Of a stretch of DNA of 64,000 bases, positions 36,936 through 45,048 are shown in pieces. The stretch covers positions 281,361-345,360 of the forward strand of contig NZ_LT896588.1 of assembly GCF_900186615.1 (NCBI RefSeq), in the 5' to 3' direction. The position numbers were made by a program, and so were the translations under genes. The stretch's first letter is position 1. Each line of letters begins with the position of its first letter. The stretch is from Parabacteroides bouchesdurhonensis. GTDB taxonomy: Bacteria; Bacteroidota; Bacteroidia; Bacteroidales; Tannerellaceae. The notes under the pieces are model-generated. The model was given only the letters and a program-made list of their open reading frames with translations, had not been told where the DNA came from and did no database searches.

Positions 36936-37562
36936 CTAGTCTAAATAAACTGTTTGTACAGAATTTTTATAGTAATCAAACATCTGAAATATCTGTTCGG
37001 GAAGCACACGTTCAAGAGATAACGGAGGAAGTTCATCCAACTTAAAAAAGCGTTTTCCCACAATATCAAAGACATTTGTAAATTCACCTCCTTTTATATC
37101 ACAAAGAATAAAGAATTTATATACATAAAACGGAATTAATGGATACGGATGCTTGCTCATATCCATAACTGCCAGTAAACGGACAGCTTCGACATCCAAA
37201 CCCGTTTCTTCTTTCACTTCCTTTACGGCAACTTCGCTCGGTGAATAACCAACATCAGACCAACCGCCCGGAAGCGACCAACAACCATCAGATTTTTCCT
37301 GAACAAGCAAAATTTCATCTTTCTCATTAAATATAACCGCCCGGATATCTACCTTAGGCGTAGTATATTCTTTCATCAGGTGATAACAATCATCTATCTG
37401 GATCGCATCCAGACCTGTAGCCAAAGCAGTTATCTGATTGCTTATTTGGATTAATTCTTCATAGCGTTCTGTATCATATTCACTGAGTGAGTAGGTAATA
37501 CCATTCTGTGCCAATGCACGAATTCGTTGAGCTAACAAAACCAATTTTTTTTCTTTTTCCAT
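36936..37562 (-). CDS. NUDIX hydrolase with N-terminal NUDIX_N domain
   Basis: 208 aa. An N-terminal helical segment (about 1-65) resembles the domain that precedes some ADP-ribose-type hydrolases. The Nudix box is GGWSDVGYSPSEVAVKEVKE followed by ETGL, with all acidic metal ligands present. It cleaves a nucleoside diphosphate linked to another group; substrate unknown. It starts 14 bases after the DUF4153 gene ends, probably one transcript. Confidence 0.9.
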   Translation of the reverse strand: MEKEKKLVLLAQRIRALAQNGITYSLSEYDTERYEELIQISNQITALATGLDAIQIDDCYHLMKEYTTPKVDIRAVIFNEKDEILLVQEKSDGCWSLPGGWSDVGYSPSEVAVKEVKEETGLDVEAVRLLAVMDMSKHPYPLIPFYVYKFFILCDIKGGEFTNVFDIVGKRFFKLDELPPLSLERVLPEQIFQMFDYYKNSVQTVYLD

Positions 37563-37576
37563 CTCTGCTTATATCA

Positions 37577-39034
37577 TCATTTTAAATAACATTTAGGAAG
37601 CATATAAACCCCTTGATAAACCGAATCCCGTTGAAAATAAATATAATCCAGAATCAATGCAGCCGAATCCATATCAATTCTCAACAAATCCGGATAAACC
37701 GATTCCGGTATTGAATCATAAGGGGTAAGACCTACTTTTCGTAACTGACTGTAAAATAAGGAATCCGTTTGCTCAGCAAAAAGGATACTTTCATCCGCAT
37801 TATATAAAATAGTTGAATCTTTACCTCCGGAAAAATAGAATCCTTTATCTGTCGGATAGTTGAAAACCTTATGCATCATACGGAATCCTTCGATGTCTAC
37901 AGGGATGTCGCTTTCAATATAACCATCTTCCTTCAAACCGGCATAGTTGGTTTTCGGAGGATAATTATCTCTCTTCATCTGTGAAATCCGTTCTATATCT
38001 TTTGCCGTTATACCCGGAATATAGGTAACTGCCGATAAAAGAGCGATTGCTAAAAGGGAAACATACAAATATCTCCCCGCCCGTTTGGAGAAAAATAAGA
38101 AAGCTGTTCCCGTTAATATCAATCCAATTATAACCAGATAAACACGGGCCTCTGTAAACCCATATTGATTAATACGGTAATACACCCCAACCCAATACAT
38201 GACCAAAGCAGGCAACACACCCCAACTACTCCAACGGTAAAGCCAATCATAATAACGTTTCGACACAAAAGCCTGAAAACCTTTCAACAGAAAAGTAGCC
38301 GATGTAAAACTAATTACAATATAGGCAACCGCACCTTTAGGCAACGACCATATTACCGTCACTTTTATAAAATACAAATAAAGAATCACTGCATAAATCA
38401 ACAGAGCAGGAGACAAAACAAAGTTAACTAATACATCAAATACCTTATTCTTCACTTTTCCATTATCTCTATTCTGGTTAAACATCAGAAAAAGCAACGA
38501 CATTACTCCTGCAAAAGCGAATGAAGTAGCATACGCTATGAAACGCTCTTCATAATTACCCCATATTTCAAATATGTAATGAATAGAGAAATAAATCGAG
38601 ATAGCCAATAACCAAGCAATCACAGTCAATAAACAAGCCGCCAACCAAGCTGCAATATATCGGATTCCCACTTGCATAAAAGCATCATTATCCAACTTCC
38701 AGCGACTTACCATATATATTAGTTGCATAATGATTAACGTAATCCAAAACGTTATATCAAAAGTGTTTTCAATCCAAATATAAACAGGGATAAAGAACAA
38801 AACGGATATATAATAAAAAACACGTCCTTTCTTACCTAATGTTAGATAGTTCAATATATATGTTGTAAGGAACAGTACCGGAGAATATGACAATACAGAC
38901 TCCCAATCTTCATTTCTCGATTCGAAATAGTAACATCCCAATACACAGAAAAACACAGCTAGCAATACTTCCGCCGGATTTTTCTGAACGGCCAATAGCA
39001 GGCGTGTCCACAAGGCTTCTATTTTCTTGTTCAT
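37577..39034 (-). CDS. DUF4153 integral membrane protein
   Basis: 485 aa with about 11-12 hydrophobic helices through residue ~345 and a hydrophilic C-terminal domain of about 130 residues, which has no Cys motif. The layout resembles DUF4153, a family of unknown function. The N terminus has no cleavable signal. The NUDIX gene is 14 bases downstream. The upstream TATCTTTA (minus strand) may be a weak -7 element. Confidence 0.75.
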   Translation of the reverse strand: MNKKIEALWTRLLLAVQKNPAEVLLAVFFCVLGCYYFESRNEDWESVLSYSPVLFLTTYILNYLTLGKKGRVFYYISVLFFIPVYIWIENTFDITFWITLIIMQLIYMVSRWKLDNDAFMQVGIRYIAAWLAACLLTVIAWLLAISIYFSIHYIFEIWGNYEERFIAYATSFAFAGVMSLLFLMFNQNRDNGKVKNKVFDVLVNFVLSPALLIYAVILYLYFIKVTVIWSLPKGAVAYIVISFTSATFLLKGFQAFVSKRYYDWLYRWSSWGVLPALVMYWVGVYYRINQYGFTEARVYLVIIGLILTGTAFLFFSKRAGRYLYVSLLAIALLSAVTYIPGITAKDIERISQMKRDNYPPKTNYAGLKEDGYIESDIPVDIEGFRMMHKVFNYPTDKGFYFSGGKDSTILYNADESILFAEQTDSLFYSQLRKVGLTPYDSIPESVYPDLLRIDMDSAALILDYIYFQRDSVYQGVYMLPKCYLK

Positions 39035-39399
39035 ACTCTTTTAAATTGGTTTGATTATAACGTATAAAGATAAAAGATTATTATTATATATGTCAAAAAG
39101 GTCGGGATTATGCCATTTTTTACAAGAAAAGCACGATTTCTTCCTGTCATTTTTTCAGCGAATAAAATTTCTTATTTATCCACTTTCCAAAACTTCTTAT
39201 TTGTCAGTTTCCGTAAGGTCAATAAAAATAAGACATGAAGAACACTTTAAATATCATTTATTTAATTTCATTCTGATTAACAGCCACATGCCCCATTTGG
39301 CACAAGATTTGAATTATATCATGTGAATTCGGAATCGAAAGAGAACGAATACGAAAGAAATTAATAATTTATGTATAACTTAAATTGGAGGACTGTATT
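39035..39399 (+). other. intergenic region before hsp20
   Basis: 365 bases without a gene between divergent DUF4153 and hsp20. It holds a sigma54-like promoter (39297-39312) and the hsp20 ribosome-binding site. A 91-codon open stretch beginning at 39051 has no family resemblance and overlaps these signals, so it is not called. Confidence 0.6.
39297..39312 (+). promoter_or_regulatory. candidate sigma54 promoter of hsp20
   Basis: TTGGCAC-AAGAT-TTGA: the -24 box is complete, the -12 box has TTGA in place of TTGC. The predicted start is near 39324, giving a leader of about 75 nt before the hsp20 ATG. No TAnnTTTG element is seen in the region. Confidence 0.45.
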
Positions 39400-39828
39400 A
39401 TGACACCGATGAGAAGAAGTCAAAATTGGTTACCTTATGTATTCAATGATTTGTTTGACAATGACTGGATGATTAAAGCAAACTCTACAGCTCCAGCCAT
39501 TAATGTAATTGAATCAGAGAAAGATTACCGTGTAGAAGTTGCTGCACCTGGCATGACCAAGGATGATTTTAACATTAAAATTGATGAAAACAACAATTTA
39601 GTTGTTTCCATGGAAAAAAAAGAAGAAACAAAGGAAGACAAAAAAGATGGACGTTATCTGAGACGGGAATTTTCTTACAGTAAATTCCAACAGACAATGG
39701 TACTTCCTGACAATGTGGAAAAAGACAAAATTGAAGCAAAAGTTGAAAACGGAGTGCTGAACATCATCATTCCTAAAATGACGGAAGAAGCAGCTAAAAA
39801 AGCGGAAAAGGTTATTGAGATTAAATAA
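39400..39828 (+). CDS. Hsp20/alpha-crystallin small heat-shock protein
   Basis: 142 aa. The alpha-crystallin domain (about 30-130) contains INVIESEKDYRVEVAAPGM and the conserved GVLNIIIPK end motif. It prevents aggregation of unfolded proteins in the cytoplasm as oligomers. ATG 39400 is chosen because GGAGG ends about 9 bases before it; an ATG at 39385 lies before that site. A ferritin gene follows 74 bases downstream, after a hairpin. Confidence 0.93.
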   Translation: MTPMRRSQNWLPYVFNDLFDNDWMIKANSTAPAINVIESEKDYRVEVAAPGMTKDDFNIKIDENNNLVVSMEKKEETKEDKKDGRYLRREFSYSKFQQTMVLPDNVEKDKIEAKVENGVLNIIIPKMTEEAAKKAEKVIEIK

Positions 39829-39859
39829 TCTCCACCTAGTATAAACTAAAAGCTCTAGT

Positions 39860-39899
39860 GGTTTGTTTTATTGGAAAATTAATCCATATAAAACAAACC
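39860..39899 (+). promoter_or_regulatory. hairpin in the leader of the first ferritin gene
   Basis: GGTTTGTTTTAT (39860-39871) pairs perfectly with 39888-39899, and TGGA with TCCA extends the stem to 16 bp with a one-base bulge and a 7-base loop. Its right arm ends 3 bases before the ferritin ATG, and no T-tract follows. It may therefore control translation rather than end transcription. Confidence 0.6.
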
Positions 39900-39902
39900 A
39901 TT

Positions 39903-40388
39903 ATGATTTTAAGTAGAAAACTATCCGACGCTTTAAACGAGCAAATTAATGCAGAAATGTGGTCTGCAAATCTTTATATGTCCATGTATACCCACTTCGT
40001 CGTATTAGGACTTGACGGATGTGCCCACTGGATGCGCAAACAATCCGAAGAAGAGCTTGAGCATGCCTATAGCCTTATCAATTATTCAGTTAAAAGAGGT
40101 GGGCAAGTAGTTATAAATCCCATCAATTCTGTCCCTACTGCATGGGGAAGCCCTCTTGAGATATTCGAACATGTTTACAAACATGAAACTTATATTTCCG
40201 AACTAATAGATAAATTAGTCGATCTCGCATCTTCCGAAAAAGACAAGGCGACACAAGATTTCTTATGGAGTTTCGTACGTGAGCAAGTGGAAGAAGAAGC
40301 TACAGCAAAAAATATCGCTGAAAAGTTGAAATCATACGGCGAACATCATATTGCAATACTTGACCATCTATTAAGCAAGAGATGTTAA
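39903..40388 (+). CDS. ferritin (first of two)
   Basis: 161 aa non-haem ferritin that oxidises and stores iron as a 24-subunit shell. The ferroxidase ligands are recognisable: Glu in NAEMWSANLY, Glu and His in SEEELEHAY, and later Glu in FVREQVEEEATAKNI. ATG 39903 gives the family start MILSRKLSDAL; the upstream ATG 39858 would place the hairpin inside the coding region. A paralogue with well over half the residues identical follows 108 bases downstream. Confidence 0.93.
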   Translation: MILSRKLSDALNEQINAEMWSANLYMSMYTHFVVLGLDGCAHWMRKQSEEELEHAYSLINYSVKRGGQVVINPINSVPTAWGSPLEIFEHVYKHETYISELIDKLVDLASSEKDKATQDFLWSFVREQVEEEATAKNIAEKLKSYGEHHIAILDHLLSKRC

Positions 40389-40439
40389 ATTATTAAATAA
40401 TAAGAGGTGTAAACTATTATTTAAAATTAAATAAATACG

Positions 40440-40447
40440 TATTTTTG
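40440..40447 (+). promoter_or_regulatory. promoter -7 element of the second ferritin gene
   Basis: TATTTTTG fits TAnnTTTG, 49 bases before the ATG at 40497. This suggests that the second ferritin can be transcribed separately from the first. Confidence 0.45.
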
Positions 40448-40496
40448 CAATAGCGATTTTCTAATTATAGAACTAATATTGAAAGGGTACAGTATT

Positions 40497-40979
40497 ATGA
40501 TTTTAAGTAAAAAGTTATCAGAAGCATTCAATGCACAAGTGAATGCAGAAATGTGGTCTTCCAACCTCTACTTGTCAATGTCCGTGTATTTTCAGAAAGA
40601 AGGATTAAACGGTTTTGCTCACTGGATGCGTAAACAGGCAGATGAAGAAATGGAGCACGCCCATAAGATGATCGATTTTGCAATAGACCGGGGAGGAAAC
40701 ATCACAATTGGACAAATCAATGTAGTCCCTACTGCTTGGGGTAACCCTCTTGAGGTCTTTGAGCATGTTTATAAGCATGAGACATATGTTTCCGAATTGA
40801 TTGACAAAATGGTAGACATCGCAGAAGCTGAAAAAGATCATGCAGTAAGAGACTTTTTGTTTGGTTTTGTTCGTGAACAAGTGGAAGAAGAATCAACAGC
40901 AAAAGCCATTGTTGACGAATTAAAACATTATGGAGAGTGTCATTTCGGCATCATGGATCACAAGCTTAGTAAAAGATAA
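40497..40979 (+). CDS. ftnA: ferritin (second of two)
   Basis: 160 aa, same family as the preceding gene and closer to the usual Bacteroides FtnA. Ligands are in NAEMWSSNLY, DEEMEHAH and FVREQVEEEST. It shares VPTAWGNPLEVFEHVYKHET with only a few changes in its neighbour. Iron storage and protection from iron-driven oxidation. It ends in a strong terminator, so hsp20, the two ferritins and their signals form one block. Confidence 0.95.
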   Translation: MILSKKLSEAFNAQVNAEMWSSNLYLSMSVYFQKEGLNGFAHWMRKQADEEMEHAHKMIDFAIDRGGNITIGQINVVPTAWGNPLEVFEHVYKHETYVSELIDKMVDIAEAEKDHAVRDFLFGFVREQVEEESTAKAIVDELKHYGECHFGIMDHKLSKR

Positions 40980-41001
40980 TATCAAAGCCTTTTATAGTTA
41001 T

Positions 41002-41035
41002 AAAATGGGCACGTATATGTGCCCATTTTTATTTT
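41002..41035 (+). terminator. terminator after the ferritin pair
   Basis: AAAATGGGCAC (41002-41012) pairs perfectly with 41019-41029 around a 6-base loop, followed by T-rich sequence. Confidence 0.9.
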
Positions 41036-41146
41036 CGGACAAAAAACAATATTCTTTCCTAATGAAGTATCACAAATAAAAATTATTTCTTAGCTTTGTA
41101 ATCCTTGAAATTCAATAACATTCACAAAACAAACGCATAGAAACCC

Positions 41147-42826
41147 ATGACTCCGGCACCTAACATTAAGCAAATCATTTCAGAAGTTATATCTCTGTTG
41201 TTCAATTCCGACGAAAATGATGCAATAGAGAAAGCTATAAAAATACTTTTGGATTTTTTTAATGTGGACTGGGTATATGTGGCGACCTTCGATGCAGAAA
41301 ATAAAGTCGCAAACTTTTTATACGAAGCAATAAGTACTTGGGTTGATACGTCAAAGGAAGATTCTTCCATATTATCCCATGAAACAATTCCGTGGATGAT
41401 TGATACAATTCTAGCAGGGAATGACATCATTGCCCATGATATAAAGAATCTGCCCAAAGAAGCATATGTCGATCGAAAGCTATTAGAAAGTCAAGGACTT
41501 CTTTCCATGCTAGTCTTACCACTTTCTTTCCATAATAGAATACGAGGTTTCATCGGATTCGATTCTATTCGAATACGTAGACATTGGACAGCATCTGAAG
41601 TCGAAAATCTACGTATTATATCAAACATCTTCTCTATTATTATAGAACGTCAAAGTGCGCAAACTGATATAAAAGAATCCCGCAAACGTCTATTACAAAG
41701 TAACACCCGTTTTCAAATGATATTTTCGAACTTACCTGTTGGAGTAGAACTATACGATACAGATGGTTTTTTAATAGATGCAAATGAAGCTGATGCCAGA
41801 ATCTTTGGCGCCAGTATTGAAGACTTAAGAGGCTGTAACTTATTTAAAAATCCCAATTTAGACAAAAACATCGTCAAAAGTTTAAGGAATGATAAAGATT
41901 TCGATTTACCCACGGTTTATTATTTTAATAAAGTAGGAGACTATTTTCAGACTTCTTTCAAAGAAGAAATAAAATACCTGCAAATAAAAGGATTAATCTT
42001 ACGGGATGAAGAACCTGGACAAATTGGATACCTATTTATAATTAGTGATAACACCGAGAACCATCTGAAAAAAGAGATGGAAGAAAAATTACGGAAAGCC
42101 GAAGAAGAAAAACTTAAAACGGAACTCGAAATGGAAAAGGTTCGTGAAGCAGATAAGTTAAAGTCGGCCTTTCTTGCCAACATGAGTCATGAAATCCGTA
42201 CACCTCTAAATGCAATTGTTGGTTTCTCCGGAATTATGGCAGAAACGGATGATCTGGAAGAACGTCACCATTTTCAAGAAATCATCAACAAGAATAATGA
42301 ATTATTACTTCAATTAATTTCTGACATTCTCGATTTTTCTAAAATAGAATCCGGTGTTCTAAAGTATCAACACAAGAACATAAATCTAAAAGATATTTGT
42401 CTTGAAATATACAATATGTATACCACCCCTAAGTTTTCTCATTTGGAATTTATATTTGACGAAACAAAACATCCGGACCTTATCCTTTATTCAGATGAAC
42501 AACGTATAAAACAAGTTATAATAAATTTAGTTTCAAATGCCTATAAATTTACTCCCCAAGGCAAAATCATTTTATCATATAATATAAAAGGACAATCCGC
42601 TCGTGTAGCCGTATCCGATACTGGTATTGGAATAGCCGATGAAAACCTGGATAAAATATTTGAACGTTTTGTAAAAATAAACAATTTTACTCAAGGAGCA
42701 GGACTTGGTCTCACTATTTGTAAAACTATTGTAGAATTTTTAGGAGGAGAAATTGGAGTTGATTCCAAACCAGGAGAAGGTTCTACCTTCTGGTTTATTC
42801 TTCCAATATCAATAGTAGAAGAGTAA
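41147..42826 (+). CDS. soluble hybrid-sensor histidine kinase (GAF-PAS)
   Basis: 559 aa without transmembrane helices. A GAF-like domain (about 10-170) is followed by PAS (about 182-300), a coiled coil rich in Glu and Lys (about 303-340), HisKA with His348 in MSHEIRTPLN, and HATPase with NLVSNAYKFTP, DTGIGI and GAGLGLTI boxes. It senses an unknown cytoplasmic signal. No response regulator is adjacent, so it is an orphan kinase here. Neighbours are ferritin and peroxiredoxin genes, which hints at a redox or stress signal, by context only. Confidence 0.9.
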   Translation: MTPAPNIKQIISEVISLLFNSDENDAIEKAIKILLDFFNVDWVYVATFDAENKVANFLYEAISTWVDTSKEDSSILSHETIPWMIDTILAGNDIIAHDIKNLPKEAYVDRKLLESQGLLSMLVLPLSFHNRIRGFIGFDSIRIRRHWTASEVENLRIISNIFSIIIERQSAQTDIKESRKRLLQSNTRFQMIFSNLPVGVELYDTDGFLIDANEADARIFGASIEDLRGCNLFKNPNLDKNIVKSLRNDKDFDLPTVYYFNKVGDYFQTSFKEEIKYLQIKGLILRDEEPGQIGYLFIISDNTENHLKKEMEEKLRKAEEEKLKTELEMEKVREADKLKSAFLANMSHEIRTPLNAIVGFSGIMAETDDLEERHHFQEIINKNNELLLQLISDILDFSKIESGVLKYQHKNINLKDICLEIYNMYTTPKFSHLEFIFDETKHPDLILYSDEQRIKQVIINLVSNAYKFTPQGKIILSYNIKGQSARVAVSDTGIGIADENLDKIFERFVKINNFTQGAGLGLTICKTIVEFLGGEIGVDSKPGEGSTFWFILPISIVEE

Positions 42827-42967
42827 AAAAAATTACCTGATCTTCATTTCTATTTATAGACTTGCATTTCAGATAGTTTCTTTCAAATATCTAATTTGAT
42901 TAAAACTTGGAAAAATAAAGGAACAATCCCTTGCCGGAGGTTGTTATATCGAAAAATAAATATCGAT

Positions 42968-43600
42968 ATGAGTGCATTTATAGGTAAAAAAGCGCCGGAA
43001 TTTCATGCTCCGGCAGTCGTTAATGGTAATGAAATCATTCCAGACTTTTCACTGGAACAGTATATTGGTAAAAAATATGTAGTTCTATTCTTCTATCCAA
43101 TGGACTTCACGTTTGTTTGCCCTACTGAACTACATGCTTTCCAAGATAAATTACCAGAGTTTGAAAAACGAAATGTAGCCGTAGTTGGCTGTTCTGTGGA
43201 TTCTGAATATTCCCACTTTGCATGGTTGAACCAAGACCGTAATAAAGGAGGTATTCATGGTGTAAAGTATCCTATCGTCTCCGATTTTTCCAAAACAATC
43301 TCACAAAACTATGGAGTTCTTGCTGCCGATTATCTGACGAATGAAACAGGAGAAGTGGTAGCCGTAGGCGAACCTGTTGCTTATCGCGGGCTTTTTCTGA
43401 TTGATAAGAATGGAATTATCCGTCATTACGTTATCAATGATTTACCATTGGGAAGAAACGTTGATGAAGCCATCCGTATGGTAGACGCATTACAGCATTT
43501 TGAGGAATATGGCGAAGTTTGCCCTGCCAACTGGTCTAAAGGTAAAGATGCAATGAAAGCGACTCAAGAAGGAGTATCAGGTTATTTGAGCCATCATTAA
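42968..43600 (+). CDS. 2-Cys peroxiredoxin (AhpC/Prx1 type)
   Basis: 210 aa. The peroxidatic Cys is in DFTFVCPTEL and the resolving Cys in EVCPANW near the C terminus, so it reduces hydrogen peroxide and organic peroxides by the typical 2-Cys cycle. The stretch between YGVLAADYL and YRGLFLIDKNG is longer than usual for the family (about 13 extra residues, NETGEVVAVGEPV). ATG 42968 gives the family start MSAFIGKKAPEF; the upstream ATG 42896 is rejected. It ends in a terminator. Confidence 0.93.
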   Translation: MSAFIGKKAPEFHAPAVVNGNEIIPDFSLEQYIGKKYVVLFFYPMDFTFVCPTELHAFQDKLPEFEKRNVAVVGCSVDSEYSHFAWLNQDRNKGGIHGVKYPIVSDFSKTISQNYGVLAADYLTNETGEVVAVGEPVAYRGLFLIDKNGIIRHYVINDLPLGRNVDEAIRMVDALQHFEEYGEVCPANWSKGKDAMKATQEGVSGYLSHH

Positions 43601-43622
43601 TTCACATCTCATATATATTTAC

Positions 43623-43670
43623 ATCTCCGGAAACATGTTTCACACTCTTACATTTTCCGGAGATATTTTT
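43623..43670 (+). terminator. terminator after the peroxiredoxin gene
   Basis: ATCTCCGGAAA (43623-43633) pairs with 43654-43664 and is followed by ATTTTTATG. The loop is 20 bases and contains AAACATGTTT. Confidence 0.75.
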
Positions 43671-43676
43671 ATGTCT

Positions 43677-43684
43677 TATCTTTG
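43677..43684 (+). promoter_or_regulatory. promoter -7 element of the M64 peptidase gene
   Basis: TATCTTTG, with TTTT at 20 bases upstream as a weak -33 box. It lies 36 bases before the ATG at 43720. Confidence 0.5.
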
Positions 43685-43719
43685 GCATATAATCAAGCAG
43701 TCAATAACAAAACACATAT

Positions 43720-45003
43720 ATGAAGACACGGAACTACATTATTCTACTTGCTCTTTTTTGCAGTTTAACTTGTATCGCACAAAACGACTTTGACACCTAT
43801 TTCTTAACAAAAAGTCTGCGTATAGACTTTGCCCTTAGTGGAAATTCAAAATACCAGGCAGCAGCTATTCAGCAACTTCGGGAAGAACCGGTATGGGGCG
43901 GTCCACAGAAAAACCGAATAGACAAATTCAAATATGGAGGTTATTACGTCAATGTCTATGATAAAACCAGTAATAAACTGATTTACTCTCGTGGATTTAA
44001 TACCTTATTTGAAGAATGGCGTACCACCAAGCAGGCTCAAAACGAAACACAATCGTGGACGAACAGTATCTCTGTTCCTTTTCCTAAAAAAACTGTTTTG
44101 GTAGAGATTACTGCCCGAAATAAAGAGGATATGCAGTTTCAGACATTATTAAAAACAGAGATAGATCCTTCCAGCATCTTCATTGATAGAGGAAGATTAA
44201 AAGAGAACCACGTATCTAGAATACAATACAAAGGAAACCCAACAGAAAAAGTAGACCTTGTTTTCCTGGCAGAAGGATATACGAAAACCGAGCAAGACAA
44301 ATTCATCGCTGATGCAAAACGTTTTACGGAGTCTTTATTTAACACAGCTCCGTACAACAATCATGAAGACGATTTTAATGTTTGGGCCGTAAGTTTAATT
44401 TCTGAAGAATCGGGCACAGATATCTCCGGTAAAGGCATATTTAAAAATACAGCTTTGAATTCAGGCTATTACACATTTGGAATAGACCGTTATCTGACTA
44501 CCCCTGACATGAAATCCATTCGTGATGCTATTTGGAATACTCCCTGCGATGCTATTTTTATCCTCGTAAATACAGATACGTACGGTGGAGGAGGAATGTA
44601 TAATTTCTATGCAATGGGGACAGCCGACAACGCACAGACACAAGTTATTTTTGTTCATGAATTCGGGCATAGTTTTGCCGGTCTTGCCGATGAATATTTC
44701 ACATCGGAAGTTGCTTATGAAAATTTCTACAATTTAAAATACGAGCCATGGGAACCAAATATTACAACACTGGTAAACTTTGACAGTAAATGGAAAGACC
44801 TTCTAGCTAAAAATACTCCTGTTCCAACTCCATTGAATGGCAAATACAAAGATCATGTCGGCGTATTTGAAGGTGGAGGTTATGTAGCAAAAGGAATATA
44901 CCGTCCTATGGATCATTGCATGATGAGAGATTATGCGCCTTTTTGTCCGGCATGTAGCCGTGCCATCGTACAAATGATAAATTTCCTTACAGATAAAGAA
45001 TAA
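43720..45003 (+). CDS. exported M64-family metallopeptidase
   Basis: 427 aa with a signal peptide (cleavage about residue 20, TCIAQ). The central part holds the zinc site HEFGHSFAGLADEY (HExxH, with Asp/Glu further on) of the IgA-peptidase M64 family, known in Bacteroidales as secreted or surface enzymes. A beta-rich N-terminal domain of about 140 residues precedes it. Cysteines near the C terminus (HCMMRDYAPFCPACSRA) may form a disulfide or metal site. Natural substrate unknown; gut M64 members may act on host glycoproteins. The M23 gene follows 45 bases later. Confidence 0.88.
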   Translation: MKTRNYIILLALFCSLTCIAQNDFDTYFLTKSLRIDFALSGNSKYQAAAIQQLREEPVWGGPQKNRIDKFKYGGYYVNVYDKTSNKLIYSRGFNTLFEEWRTTKQAQNETQSWTNSISVPFPKKTVLVEITARNKEDMQFQTLLKTEIDPSSIFIDRGRLKENHVSRIQYKGNPTEKVDLVFLAEGYTKTEQDKFIADAKRFTESLFNTAPYNNHEDDFNVWAVSLISEESGTDISGKGIFKNTALNSGYYTFGIDRYLTTPDMKSIRDAIWNTPCDAIFILVNTDTYGGGGMYNFYAMGTADNAQTQVIFVHEFGHSFAGLADEYFTSEVAYENFYNLKYEPWEPNITTLVNFDSKWKDLLAKNTPVPTPLNGKYKDHVGVFEGGGYVAKGIYRPMDHCMMRDYAPFCPACSRAIVQMINFLTDKE

Positions 45004-45048
45004 GTAAGATTTTATTGTATGTTTGCTAAATAATAACATGATAATACT

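Noticed and set aside
39051-39326. 91-codon open frame between DUF4153 and hsp20
   Set aside because: No family resemblance; it overlaps the sigma54-like promoter region and lacks a ribosome-binding site.
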